Of a stretch of 64,000 nucleotides of DNA, positions 32,197 to 40,852 are shown piece by piece (within the stretch, counting starts at the first letter, position 1; each line of letters starts with the position of its first letter). The translations under genes and the position numbers were made by a program. Source of the stretch: UBA1822 sp963615055 (GTDB taxonomy: Bacteria; Bacillota; Negativicutes; Veillonellales; Dialisteraceae); assembly GCA_963615055.1 (NCBI GenBank), contig CAVEFO010000001.1:1-64000 (forward strand), in the 5' to 3' direction. A model generated the notes under the pieces. The model did not search any database. It was not told the origin of the DNA and saw only the letters and a list, made by a program, of their open reading frames with translations.

Positions 32197-33519
32197 TCAC
32201 TGCTCACTTTTATTTCCTTTCATCAAATGAATCCCCCATCCGATGGCAAGCCCCACCACGAAGAACGGAATCCACGTGAGACCGTATTCCGCCAGCGGCA
32301 TCGCGCTCATCACACCGTGCCACCACGTCGGAGAGACACCCAAGACATGCATCCCGTCCGACACCGCCGGTACAAAAGTGAAAGCCGTCGCCATGCGATG
32401 CACGATCGAATCCCCGTCGAAAAGATCATTCATGAAAGTCAGCAAAATCAACGCAATCGTCAACGGATATACAAAGACGAGGACCGGGATCGCCGCCGAA
32501 ATGATCGTCGTCAGCCCAAAATTCGCCACCCCCGTCGAAAAAAGCGTGAAACCGATCGCATACGCTTTGAAAGAAATTTTCGGAAACATCTTGGCAAAAA
32601 GAGCCGAAATCGATGCAATCAGTCCGATACTCGTCGTCAAACACGCCAAAAGCACCAAGACCCCCAGCAACAAAGAACCGATGCTGCCGAAATAATAATC
32701 CATCGTGCCGACCAAAATCAGCGCCCCATTCGGAAGGCGGCCGAGCGCCTCCACTGACGACGCCCCGATGAAGCTCAGAAACACATAAATGACCGACATA
32801 CAGCCGCAAGCCACAATCCCGGAAATAAACGTCGCCTTTGCGATCGTTTTCTGCGCACTGATTCCCAAATCACGCACCGCATTCACGACGAGGATCCCGA
32901 AGAGGAGCCCCGCCAGCCCGTCCATCGTATTGTACCCTTCCAAAATTCCGACCACAAAAGACTCCGCCGCGCCGACTTGATGCGCCGCATCCGGCTCCTG
33001 CCACGCCCCGAAAGGCGCGACCGTATACGCTACAAAGAGCGCCGCCAACAAAATCAAAATCGCCGGCGTCAAAACATGACCGATGGAATTGACCAACTTC
33101 GACGGCGTGATCGCCAGCCACAGACTAATCGCAAAATACACAATCGAGAAAAGGAAAAGCGGCATAAACCCCGCATCGTTTCCAAAGACCGGCGCCAATG
33201 CCATTTCAAAAGCCGTCGAGCAAGTACGCGGAATCGCAAAAAAAGGTCCGATTGTCAACGACACCGCCGCGACCAAGAAAATCCCATACCAAGGCGACAC
33301 CCGCGACGCGATATCCTGGAAATCTTTCCCCGAATAACAAACGGTGACGACGGCAAGGAGCGGAAGCCCGCAGCCCGTGACAAGGAAGCCGATAATCGCA
33401 GGAAGAATATTCGTCCCGGCAGCCTGCCCCAAAGACGGCGGGAAAATCAGATTGCCCGCGCCGAAAAACATGGCGAAGAGCATCAGTCCGATGGCAATAA
33501 ATGCGTTCATCCTTTTCAT
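32197..33519 (-). CDS. brnQ: Branched-chain amino acid:cation symporter
   Basis: BrnQ is a 440-residue integral membrane carrier for Leu/Ile/Val uptake with about twelve helices. The family start AIGLMLFAMFFGAGNLIFPPSLGQAAGTN is clear, followed by PFFAIPRTCSTAFEM, a hallmark of LIVCS carriers. The very C-terminus (NKSEQ) falls at the edge of the heptamer repeat. It is monocistronic. ATG at 33519 follows GAGGTGATTGT. Confidence 0.93.
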   Translation of the reverse strand: MKRMNAFIAIGLMLFAMFFGAGNLIFPPSLGQAAGTNILPAIIGFLVTGCGLPLLAVVTVCYSGKDFQDIASRVSPWYGIFLVAAVSLTIGPFFAIPRTCSTAFEMALAPVFGNDAGFMPLFLFSIVYFAISLWLAITPSKLVNSIGHVLTPAILILLAALFVAYTVAPFGAWQEPDAAHQVGAAESFVVGILEGYNTMDGLAGLLFGILVVNAVRDLGISAQKTIAKATFISGIVACGCMSVIYVFLSFIGASSVEALGRLPNGALILVGTMDYYFGSIGSLLLGVLVLLACLTTSIGLIASISALFAKMFPKISFKAYAIGFTLFSTGVANFGLTTIISAAIPVLVFVYPLTIALILLTFMNDLFDGDSIVHRMATAFTFVPAVSDGMHVLGVSPTWWHGVMSAMPLAEYGLTWIPFFVVGLAIGWGIHLMKGNKSEQ

Positions 33520-33723
33520 ACAATCACCTCAAAAAATTCAACATTCCCTTTTCCGAAAAGCGCCAAGATCTTCCCGAAAAGAGGGTAGATTCTTTAAATC
33601 ATATCTGAAATTTCTATGTCTGTCAACGAAAAAATATATGAAATTAAAAAACGGGAAGAATCAAAAAAGCAGAGATGCCCCCCGGTTAGACCTAAAATCT
33701 AACAATTAACGGACGATGTTTTT

Positions 33724-34085
33724 ATGACTAAATATACCTTTGGATTCAAAAGGAAAGTCGTATTGGAATATCTCCCAAAAACATCATGACCGCCTTGGCG
33801 GAAGCGATAAAAGTAAATTCAGATTGTCCTTATCAGCGTGCATTCTATTCCGACCGAGGACGAGCCTACCAAATGAAGGCGTATTCGCAGCGGCTCGCAG
33901 AAGAACGGATTCCTCAGAGTATGCCATGTAAAAGAAACTGTCATGACAATGCTCCCATGGAAAATTTCTTCGGACTCCTCAAACCGGAAATATACGGTGT
34001 TACCTATAACAATTACGAAAAGCCAAAGGAGGCGATCGTGAAGTATATCAAATACTATAACGAGAACCGCATCAAGAAAAACTAG
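33724..34085 (+). mobile_element. IS3-family (IS150-like) transposase remnant
   Basis: Two pieces of an IS3-type element are fused. Positions 33724-33789 encode only the first 21 residues of OrfA (MTKYTFGFKRKVVLEYL..). Positions 33786-34085 encode the last ~99 residues of OrfB, with the DDE-domain end (FYSDRGRAYQ.., CHDNAPMENFFGLLKPEIYG), keeping the second Asp and the Glu. About 1 kb between them is missing, so it is dead. I could not identify terminal inverted repeats with confidence. AT-richer than the surroundings. Confidence 0.85.
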
Positions 34086-34134
34086 GTCGGCTGAGCCCGG
34101 TACCATATCGACTCAAGCTCACGACCAAATAAAA

Positions 34135-34164
34135 TTAGCGAGACACTAAAATCTGTCTCGCTAA
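34135..34164 (-). terminator. ppsR terminator
   Basis: TTAGCGAGACA and TGTCTCGCTAA are perfect 11-bp arms (34135-34145 and 34154-34164). TTTTATTT follows on the - strand. Confidence 0.85.
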
Positions 34165-34206
34165 CAAAACCTAAATTTGAGGAATCACAACAGATCTCCT
34201 CTTCCC

Positions 34207-35034
34207 TCAATACTTCTCCCCGTACAACCGCCGATTCTTTTCGATAATTTCCATGATCTTTGCCGCCGTTTCCTCGATCGCGCGATTGGAGACATCCAAG
34301 ATGGGGCAATGGAGCTTTCGCATGATGGATTTCGCGTAGGCGAGTTCTTCTTCAATGCGCGCGAGATTCGTGTAATTCACATCGCCCGAAAAGCCGAGCG
34401 CGCGCATTCTTTCGCTGCGGATGCCGTTCAGTTTATACGGATCGATCACAAGACCGATGATGCGATGGGCGGGGACTTTGAAAATTTCCTCCGGCAGCTG
34501 CACTTCCGGTACCAGCGGCAGATTCGCGACTTTGTAGCGCTTATTGGCCAAATACATCGACATCGGCGTCTTGGACGTGCGGGACACGCCGATTAAAACG
34601 ATATCCGCTTTGAGGAAACCGGCCGGATTTTTGCCGTCGTCGTAATTGACGGCAAATTCGATCGCTTCGACTTTACGGAAATATTCTTCATCAAGTTTAT
34701 GAATAGCGCCCGGTTTCATAGACGGCTTTTCACCTGTGGCAGCAGACACGGCGTCCAGCATCGGGCCCATCAAATCGACGTACGGGACACCGTAACGATC
34801 CGCATACTCGTCAAGACTTTTTCGCAAGTCCGCAGATACGAGCGTGTGGCAGATGATTCCACCTGTTTCCGCCGCTTCTTTCACAGTCTCATCGATTTGT
34901 TCCACCGTGCGGATAAAAGGTGCGCGGACGACATCGACTTTCACCGCCTCAAATTGGCTGATCGCGGCACGCGCTAATTTTTCTCCCGTTTCTCCCAGCG
35001 AATCGGACATGACATACAATGTGATTTTTGCCAT
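34207..35034 (-). CDS. ppsR: PEP synthase/PPDK regulatory kinase-phosphorylase
   Basis: This is a DUF299 bifunctional enzyme that inactivates PEP synthase or pyruvate phosphate dikinase by ADP-dependent phosphorylation and reactivates it by phosphorolysis. The protein is 275 residues. It opens ITLYVMSDSLGETGEKLARAA and carries the P-loop GVSRTSKTPMSMYLA at about residue 148. It starts one base after the end of ccpN, and its probable target, PpsA, lies just upstream, which supports PpsA as substrate. Confidence 0.93.
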   Translation of the reverse strand: MAKITLYVMSDSLGETGEKLARAAISQFEAVKVDVVRAPFIRTVEQIDETVKEAAETGGIICHTLVSADLRKSLDEYADRYGVPYVDLMGPMLDAVSAATGEKPSMKPGAIHKLDEEYFRKVEAIEFAVNYDDGKNPAGFLKADIVLIGVSRTSKTPMSMYLANKRYKVANLPLVPEVQLPEEIFKVPAHRIIGLVIDPYKLNGIRSERMRALGFSGDVNYTNLARIEEELAYAKSIMRKLHCPILDVSNRAIEETAAKIMEIIEKNRRLYGEKY

Positions 35035-35035
35035 A

Positions 35036-35671
35036 TCAGAGACTCACCCCTTTCCCGAGCGCCAAAAGGAGACGCGTGATATTTGTCTTGGAAATGCGAC
35101 CGACGAGGCGGAACCGCTTCTCCGCGCCTTCGCCCGTGACGGCCACGACCGGCAGGCAATCAATCTCATAATCGATGAGTTTGGCGGCGACGGACAAAAC
35201 GTCTTCATCGGGCTCGGCATAAATCATTTTGGATTTCGGTGTCATGACCATGGAAATGGGCATTTTTTGCAAACCTTCCCGACCCATGGCGGCTTTGAGC
35301 AAATCTTTCCGCGACACGACACCCTGCAAATCATCGTCTTCCCCGACGAAAATCGTCCCGATATCTTCCGTGAAAAGGAGAACGGCGGCATCGTAGGCAC
35401 TCGCAGAGGACGGCGCCAAAATCGGGCGGGACATATTCTGCCCGGCCGTGCATTTCCGGATGGCGGACGCAGCCGGATCGACGGCGCCTTCCGTGTAGTA
35501 ATAACCGAGCCGCCGCTTAGCCGCTACGATTTCCATGGAAACAAGGACCGCCATATCGCCGCGAAGCGCACTCCTTGTGACGCGCAGCCTTTGCGCTATC
35601 CGATCACCGGTGATCGGCCCCTCGTCCCGTATGAGACGGACGATTTCCTGTTGTCTGTCTGTCAGCTGCAT
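35036..35671 (-). CDS. ccpN: CcpN-type HTH-CBS regulator
   Basis: This is a repressor of gluconeogenic genes in Firmicutes. The protein is 211 residues: an N-terminal winged helix (LTDRQQEIVRLIRDEGPITGDRIAQRLRVTRSALRGDMAVL) and two CBS domains (about residues 78-130 and 142-205) that sense nucleotides. The ccpN-ppsR pairing next to ppsA mirrors the B. subtilis ccpN-yqfL arrangement. Two palindromes before ppsA (38239-38283) are candidate binding sites. A terminator lies between ppsA and ccpN. Confidence 0.88.
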   Translation of the reverse strand: MQLTDRQQEIVRLIRDEGPITGDRIAQRLRVTRSALRGDMAVLVSMEIVAAKRRLGYYYTEGAVDPAASAIRKCTAGQNMSRPILAPSSASAYDAAVLLFTEDIGTIFVGEDDDLQGVVSRKDLLKAAMGREGLQKMPISMVMTPKSKMIYAEPDEDVLSVAAKLIDYEIDCLPVVAVTGEGAEKRFRLVGRISKTNITRLLLALGKGVSL

Positions 35672-35718
35672 AGTCTTTCCTTTCCGAAAATCGTTTCGAT
35701 CCGAAATTCCATTGATAC

Positions 35719-35749
35719 AAAAATCGGGACCACCCGTTTGCAGTCCCGA
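35719..35749 (-). terminator. ppsA terminator
   Basis: TCGGGAC and GTCCCGA arms are followed by five T on the - strand. It lies between the ppsA stop and the ccpN start. Confidence 0.85.
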
Positions 35750-35792
35750 CCTTTGAGATTTATTTCATTTCATTGTATCTGTCGACACCGCA

Positions 35793-38180
35793 TTACCAAT
35801 CGTATTCATCGACTTCCGCGCGTCCGCGGCCGGTGGCGGCATCCAGAATGAGACGTTGCTCGATGTGCGCGACATTCTTCTTCGTAGCCTTGACCATATC
35901 CGGATTGACAGAAACGCAGTCAATGCCGCTCTTCACCAAGAATTCCGTGAAGTCCGGATAGACGGACGGCGCCTGGCCGCAAATGGAAACGGTCTTGCCG
36001 TCTTTGTGCGCGACTTTGATAAGATGACGAATCGCACGACGAATGGCGATATTTCTTTCATCAAAGAGGGACGCGACGGTGTCATTGTTGCGATCGCAGC
36101 CGAGAATGAGCATGGTGAGATCGTTCGAGCCGATGGAGTAGCCGTCGACGTATTGATTGAACTGATCGGCCAAAATGATATTCGACGGAATTTCCGCCAT
36201 GAGATAGAGCTTGAAGTCCGGGCTGCGTTCAAGGCCTTCTTCCTTCATGATTTCCGTGACTTTGCGCGCTTCGTCGACCGTGCGGCAGAACGGAATCATG
36301 CAATGGAGATTTTTCAAGCCGAATTCTTCACGGACTTTCTTCACGGCTTTGAGCTCGAGGCGGAACGCTTCAGTGTATTTCGGATCATAGTAACGGGATG
36401 CACCGCGCCAGCCCAGAAGGTCGGCCGGTTCTTCCGGTTCGTATTTGTTTCCGCCCTTGAGATCGCGGTATTCGCCGGACTTGAAATCGGAGAAACGAAG
36501 GACAACCGGCCGCGGCGCCATCGCACGGCAGACTTTGCTGATGCCTTCGGAGAGCATATCGATGACTTTTTCCGGATGCCCGGTCTCGATGAGATAAAGC
36601 GGATGTTCGTGAATGAAGGTCGTCCAGATGAATTCTTCGCGCATGAGGCCGATGCCGTCACAGGGAAGTTTGCTGTATTTTTCCGCCAAATCCGGATCGC
36701 CCAGATTCATGTAAACATTCGTGCCCGTCGGCGAGAAATATTCGGCCGCGACGGTCTGGCCGCCGGCAGCGCCCGTTTCTTCTTTTTTCTCCAGCAAATC
36801 TTCGACGATGCCGTCATAGACAATGCCGTTTTGCGCGTCGACCGTGACTTCCTGACCGGTCACAAGGGTCGTCGTCGCTTCGACGCTGCGGCTCTTGGTG
36901 CCGACGACACAGGGAATGCCGAGCTCTCTGGAAACGATGGACGCGTGGCAGGTCATGCCGCCGGCATCCGTGACAATCGCAATGGCTTTTTTCATGGCCG
37001 GTACCCAGTCCGGAGCGGTCATCAAGGTGACGAGAATTTCACCGTCTTTGAATTGATCGATATCCGCCGGATCGGTGATGACATGGACCTTGCCCGCGAC
37101 AAGACCGGGGCTGGCCGGAAGACCTTTGACGAGAACTTTATGATCGGTGGTGACGTTCACTTTCTTTTCTCCCTTCTTATCTTTATTTTTACGGGACCAG
37201 ACAGTTTCGGGACGGGCCTGGAGAATCCAAAGTTTCCCGTCTTCATCAAGCGCCCATTCCATATCCATGTAGCAGCCGTAATGTTCCTCAATCGCTTTCG
37301 CATAACCGGCAAGCTCGGCAATCTGCTCATCCGTCATGACTTGCTGCTTCGCCAATTCCGGCGGAACAACTTTTTCGACGACGCCGCCGTTTTCATCCCG
37401 AAGAAGCTGAATCGGTTTCTCATTGATCTGACGAGATTCAATCGCAAGCGTTTCCTTGTCGACGACGAAATTATCCGGCGTGACCGTGCCCTGCACAATG
37501 TATTCGCCCAGACCCCAAGAGCCCTCGATCATAATCTTGTCATCGGCGCCCGTCGCGAGATCGACAGTAAACATGACACCGGCGACTTTCGAGTACGCCA
37601 TCATCTGCACCGCAGCGGACAGCGCGACATTTTCATGCGCATAACCTTTCTTTTCGCGGTAATACGTCGCACGATCCGTGAAGGTGGACGCATAGCATTC
37701 TTTGACTTTGCGAATAACTTCGTCGCGGCCTTTCACATTGAGGTACGTATCCTGCTGACCCGCAAAGGAAGCATCCGGCAAATCTTCCGCCGTCGCCGAC
37801 GAGCGCACCGCCACAAAAGGATCGCCGTGACCGGTCTTCTGCGCAAGTTCTTCGTACGCTTTCCCAATCGCATCGGCCAAATCGGACGGCATCTCCGCTT
37901 CCATGATGGTCTTTCTGATTTCCGCGCACACATCACGCAGCTCCGCCGAATCTTCGACATCTTTCATGCTGCCCAAAAGTTCATGAATGCGGCGGTTCGT
38001 CCCCGTCGTTTCCATGAAATAACGATACGCATGCGCCGTCGTCGCGTAGCCGTAGGGAACCGGCACGCCCGTCGACGTCGTGAGCTCACCCAGCGACGAA
38101 GATTTCCCGCCGACCAGATTCACATCGGCGCGATGCAATTCGTCAAACCACAATACATACGCATTTTCTCTCTCGTCCAT
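35793..38180 (-). CDS. ppsA: Phosphoenolpyruvate synthase
   Basis: PpsA converts pyruvate and ATP to PEP, AMP and phosphate for gluconeogenesis. The protein is 795 residues, full length. It has an N-terminal ATP-grasp domain (VGGKSSSLGELT, then AVRSSATAEDLPDASFAGQQDTYLN), the central phosphohistidine motif GGMTCHASIVSRELGIPCVVGT, and a C-terminal TIM barrel with SIGSNDLTMLILGCDR. Two adjacent ATGs exist; the second (38180) has AAGGAGG at the better distance. It is preceded by two 14-bp palindromes and a likely promoter, and followed by ccpN-ppsR. Confidence 0.95.
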   Translation of the reverse strand: MDERENAYVLWFDELHRADVNLVGGKSSSLGELTTSTGVPVPYGYATTAHAYRYFMETTGTNRRIHELLGSMKDVEDSAELRDVCAEIRKTIMEAEMPSDLADAIGKAYEELAQKTGHGDPFVAVRSSATAEDLPDASFAGQQDTYLNVKGRDEVIRKVKECYASTFTDRATYYREKKGYAHENVALSAAVQMMAYSKVAGVMFTVDLATGADDKIMIEGSWGLGEYIVQGTVTPDNFVVDKETLAIESRQINEKPIQLLRDENGGVVEKVVPPELAKQQVMTDEQIAELAGYAKAIEEHYGCYMDMEWALDEDGKLWILQARPETVWSRKNKDKKGEKKVNVTTDHKVLVKGLPASPGLVAGKVHVITDPADIDQFKDGEILVTLMTAPDWVPAMKKAIAIVTDAGGMTCHASIVSRELGIPCVVGTKSRSVEATTTLVTGQEVTVDAQNGIVYDGIVEDLLEKKEETGAAGGQTVAAEYFSPTGTNVYMNLGDPDLAEKYSKLPCDGIGLMREEFIWTTFIHEHPLYLIETGHPEKVIDMLSEGISKVCRAMAPRPVVLRFSDFKSGEYRDLKGGNKYEPEEPADLLGWRGASRYYDPKYTEAFRLELKAVKKVREEFGLKNLHCMIPFCRTVDEARKVTEIMKEEGLERSPDFKLYLMAEIPSNIILADQFNQYVDGYSIGSNDLTMLILGCDRNNDTVASLFDERNIAIRRAIRHLIKVAHKDGKTVSICGQAPSVYPDFTEFLVKSGIDCVSVNPDMVKATKKNVAHIEQRLILDAATGRGRAEVDEYDW

Positions 38181-38238
38181 CATGTCCTCCTTGGATGACA
38201 GCAGGGAAACGCACGCCCCGGCGCTTCCTCAAAAACAG

Positions 38239-38283
38239 AAAGTATATACTTTATTCCGTCTCACAAGATAATAGTATACTATT
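38239..38283 (-). promoter_or_regulatory. ppsA promoter region with two palindromic operators
   Basis: AAAGTATATACTTT (38239-38252) and AATAGTATACTATT (38270-38283) are perfect 14-bp palindromes, 31 bp apart centre to centre, about three helical turns. The second overlaps a TATACT -10-like box; TTGACT upstream (38294-38299) is a possible -35 with a short spacer. The neighbouring ccpN product is the natural candidate regulator. A 13-bp version of the first palindrome recurs at 52645-52657. Confidence 0.7.
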
Positions 38284-38709
38284 TTCAAAAAGAAGTCAAA
38301 CGCATATTCACGTCTTTTGAAGCATAAAAGTACATTTCCCCATTATGGTGCGAAAATAAGCCTTATCAATCTTTTTTATAAGCGCTATAAAGAGGTGAGA
38401 AATTCCGGAGCGACCATTGTTCCACTTTTTTCTCACATGGAAAGACAATCATCCGACACTTAACCTTCTTGCGGAAAAAAGCAAAGTGGAAGCGGCACCA
38501 CCACATTTACAATAAAAATCGTCACCGCAGGCGATACCTGAACTGCGAATTGCTCATTACTCACTTTTTACATCTACGGCAGGGCCGCTATGTGTATCCA
38601 AAACCGAAGACATTCTTCCCTCTTCCCTACCGGCAAAAAGTTTCCGACGCAAACGCCACAAAAAAAGAAGGCCCACAGTTGAGCCTTCTCGTTTCTCATT
38701 TCTCTAAAC
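38284..38709. other. Gene-free region upstream of ppsA
   Basis: I see no supported gene. The left part is AT-rich with a CTTTTTTATAAGCGCTATAAAG-like partial palindrome near 38371. The right part carries short repeat fragments (CTGCGAATTGCTCATTACTCAC near 38541). The transporter gene ends at 38710. Confidence 0.4.
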
Positions 38710-40002
38710 TCACATTCCCATGAAGTACCGCACATAGAGATACACGCCGGAAATCGCAATCGTCATCATCATAATCGGGAAGCACCAAAGCATGAATTTC
38801 CCAAACGGAATGTTGTAGCCTTCCTTGGCCGCGATTGCCACCATGATGACATTCGGGGACGCGCCGATAATCGTCCCGTTTCCGCCGAAGCACGCACCCA
38901 AGGCGAGCGACCACCACATATAATCGGCATGCTGTAATCCCAGCAGATTTTGCATTTCCGAAATGAGCGGAATCATCGTCGCCGTAAACGGGATATTGTC
39001 GATGAAAGCCGATGCGATGCCCGAGAGCACGAGGACGAGATACGTCATCGTCTCCGGATCGCCGCCGACCAAATGAATGCCCCACGACGCCAACGCGGAG
39101 ATGACGCCCGTCGTTTCCAGGCCGCCGACCAAAATGAAGAGACCCATGAAGAAGAGGAGCGTATCGAGATCGACTTCGCGCAGCGCTTCCGCCGGCTCAA
39201 TGCGGCAGACCATCATCGCCAAGAGACCGCCCGCCATCGCAATCGTCGCCGATTCCAGCCCCATCGCGCTGTGGAAGACGAAACCGACAATCGTGATTCC
39301 CAAAATGGAGAGCGACTGTTTCAAGAGCCGCATATCTTTGATTTCTGAGGAAATATCAATCGCATCCAGCTCTTCCTTCGACATTTTTCCGCTCGGAAGC
39401 GATTTATGGAAGAGGAGCAGAACGGCAATCATGGTGAAAACAGTCGTCACCAAGACGGCCGGTGCCAAATTGATCATGAAATCATTGAAATCCAAATGCG
39501 TCGCCGAGCCGATCATGACGTTCGGCGGATTGCCGATCATGAGGGCCGTGCCGCCGATATTTGCCATCAAAATTTCCCCGATCAGAATCGGTACCGGCGT
39601 GATTTTCATCATGCGGCAAAGAGAAATCGTCATCGGCGCAATGAGGAGCGCCGCAGTGACGGAATCAATGAGCGAGGCTGACACACCCGTGATACACGAA
39701 AGGAGCACCAAAAGCACGCGCGCTTCCCCGTGGCTCGCCTTCATCGCCCAAAGCGCCATCGCTTCAAAGAAACCGGAACGCTTGACGACGGCAATCAAAA
39801 TCATCATGCCCGTCAAAAGTCCCAGCGTGTTGAAATCGATAAATTCTTTGAGAGCCATCTCCTGCGTGACGAAACCGAAGAGAATCATCAGCCCGCCGCC
39901 GACCAAAGAGCAAATCGTGCGCGGAATTTTCTCCGTCATAATGCCGACATACGTCAAAAGAAAAACGCTGACGGCGATATAAAAGGCCATCGTACTATCC
40001 AT
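38710..40002 (-). CDS. ArsB/NhaD-type (ion transporter superfamily) permease
   Basis: This is a 430-residue membrane protein with about eleven helices. Diagnostic stretches are FIDFNTLGLLTGMMILIAVVKRSG, ANIGGTALMIGNPPNVMIG and its inverted-repeat partner ACFGGNGTIIGASPNVIMV, plus FIDNIPFTATMIPLI. Members move arsenite, Na+/H+ or other anions. No arsR or arsC is nearby, so arsenite is not favoured. It is monocistronic. Confidence 0.88.
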   Translation of the reverse strand: MDSTMAFYIAVSVFLLTYVGIMTEKIPRTICSLVGGGLMILFGFVTQEMALKEFIDFNTLGLLTGMMILIAVVKRSGFFEAMALWAMKASHGEARVLLVLLSCITGVSASLIDSVTAALLIAPMTISLCRMMKITPVPILIGEILMANIGGTALMIGNPPNVMIGSATHLDFNDFMINLAPAVLVTTVFTMIAVLLLFHKSLPSGKMSKEELDAIDISSEIKDMRLLKQSLSILGITIVGFVFHSAMGLESATIAMAGGLLAMMVCRIEPAEALREVDLDTLLFFMGLFILVGGLETTGVISALASWGIHLVGGDPETMTYLVLVLSGIASAFIDNIPFTATMIPLISEMQNLLGLQHADYMWWSLALGACFGGNGTIIGASPNVIMVAIAAKEGYNIPFGKFMLWCFPIMMMTIAISGVYLYVRYFMGM

Positions 40003-40371
40003 GCTATCTCCCCCGAATCTTTTGGGAAACGGTCGTTATTTCCCCGTTTCTGAAGTTTTTATTTTCCTATTGTACTTGATTTTCCCAAATTTAGAAAGTG
40101 TATAGCTTATAGATAAATTCTGCTGACAGGTATAGAAAAAAGGAATATATGACCGTTGACCGTTATCCGTTATCCGAGCATCACATGGAGGGGAAATCTT
40201 GAAGCGGCTTGATTTTGTGCGGCTTTGCTTTCTCGACCTTTTCTTTACTCTGCTTTTTGCGATGGGCTTGATGAGGCTTGAAAATCTCAGCGGTGGCGCT
40301 TCGCGCATTTTTTTGATACGCCTTCGGCGTCCCGACCCCCGGCCATTCGGTCATGGTTTACGAACTGCAAT
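40003..40371. repeat. Intergenic region with short repeats
   Basis: There is no gene. It holds TTGACCGTTATCCGTTATCCG (about 40155), a GGCTTGAT/GGGCTTGATGAGG repeat (40205-40280) similar to that at 16970, and a GCGCTTCGCGC hairpin near 40298. Confidence 0.5.
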
Positions 40372-40395
40372 AAAAAACCCGAGCCGAAGCCCGGG
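40372..40395 (-). terminator. tRNA operon terminator
   Basis: CCCGGGC, TTCG loop and GCTCGGG, followed by six T on the - strand, 11 bp after the tRNA-Gln CCA end. Confidence 0.85.
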
Positions 40396-40406
40396 TCGAA
40401 TCGCAT

Positions 40407-40481
40407 TGGCAGGGGTAGGTGGAGTCGAACCACCGAATAACGGAGTCAAAGTCCGTTGCCTTACCGCTTGGCGATACCCCT
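40407..40481 (-). tRNA. tRNA-Gln (anticodon TTG)
   Basis: 75 nt including encoded CCA. The acceptor arms AGGGGTA and TACCCCT pair, the discriminator is G, the anticodon loop contains TTG (CGGACTTTGACTCCG), and the T arm is GGTGGTTCGACTCCACC. It is 11 bp downstream of tRNA-His and co-transcribed with it. Confidence 0.95.
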
Positions 40482-40492
40482 AAAAATAAAAA

Positions 40493-40569
40493 TGGGGCGA
40501 GTAGTGGGATTCGAACCCACGCGTAACGGAGCCACAATCCGCCGTGTTAACCGCTTCACCATACCCGCC
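40493..40569 (-). tRNA. tRNA-His (anticodon GTG)
   Basis: 77 nt including the encoded G at -1 and CCA. The acceptor GCGGGTA pairs with TACTCGC, position 73 is C opposite G-1 (the histidine identity element), the anticodon loop is GGATTGTGGCTCC, and the T arm is GTGGGTTCGAATCCCAC. Confidence 0.95.
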
Positions 40570-40804
40570 ACAGAAGAGCGCAAAAATTTTTCGTACAAAA
40601 ATTTCCACACTGTAAAAGCGATTGTATCATGACAAGCCGCCGCTGTCAAACATTCTCCGCTTTCCACTTACCGTTTACCTTTCATCACATCTCAATGAAA
40701 TCTAAGTTACTCACGCTCGGTTCACGGAGAACGGAGAGCGGCCTACATTCATCTTGCGGATGACGTAAAAAGTCCCGCCGCAACTCTCCCGTCTTTTCTA
40801 CGTC

Positions 40805-40813
40805 TGCTATAAT
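40805..40813 (+). promoter_or_regulatory. Extended -10 promoter of the cyclodeaminase-family gene
   Basis: TGCTATAAT combines an exact TATAAT (40808-40813) with the TG extension. No good -35 is visible, as is usual for extended -10 promoters. Confidence 0.65.
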
Positions 40814-40852
40814 GAGGATATATTTTCTATTCCTTTTTATGAGGTGATTCCG

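Noticed and set aside
35856..38198. 780-codon open frame on the + strand opposite ppsA
   Set aside because: It is the complement of a GC-moderate, highly conserved gene; its translation is Arg/His/Asp-rich without motifs, and ppsA on the other strand is certain.
40151..40201. Short + strand ORF (17 codons) after AAAGGA
   Set aside because: The coding part is mainly CCGTTAT heptamer repeat; unlike the twin peptides there is no promoter, duplication or terminator.
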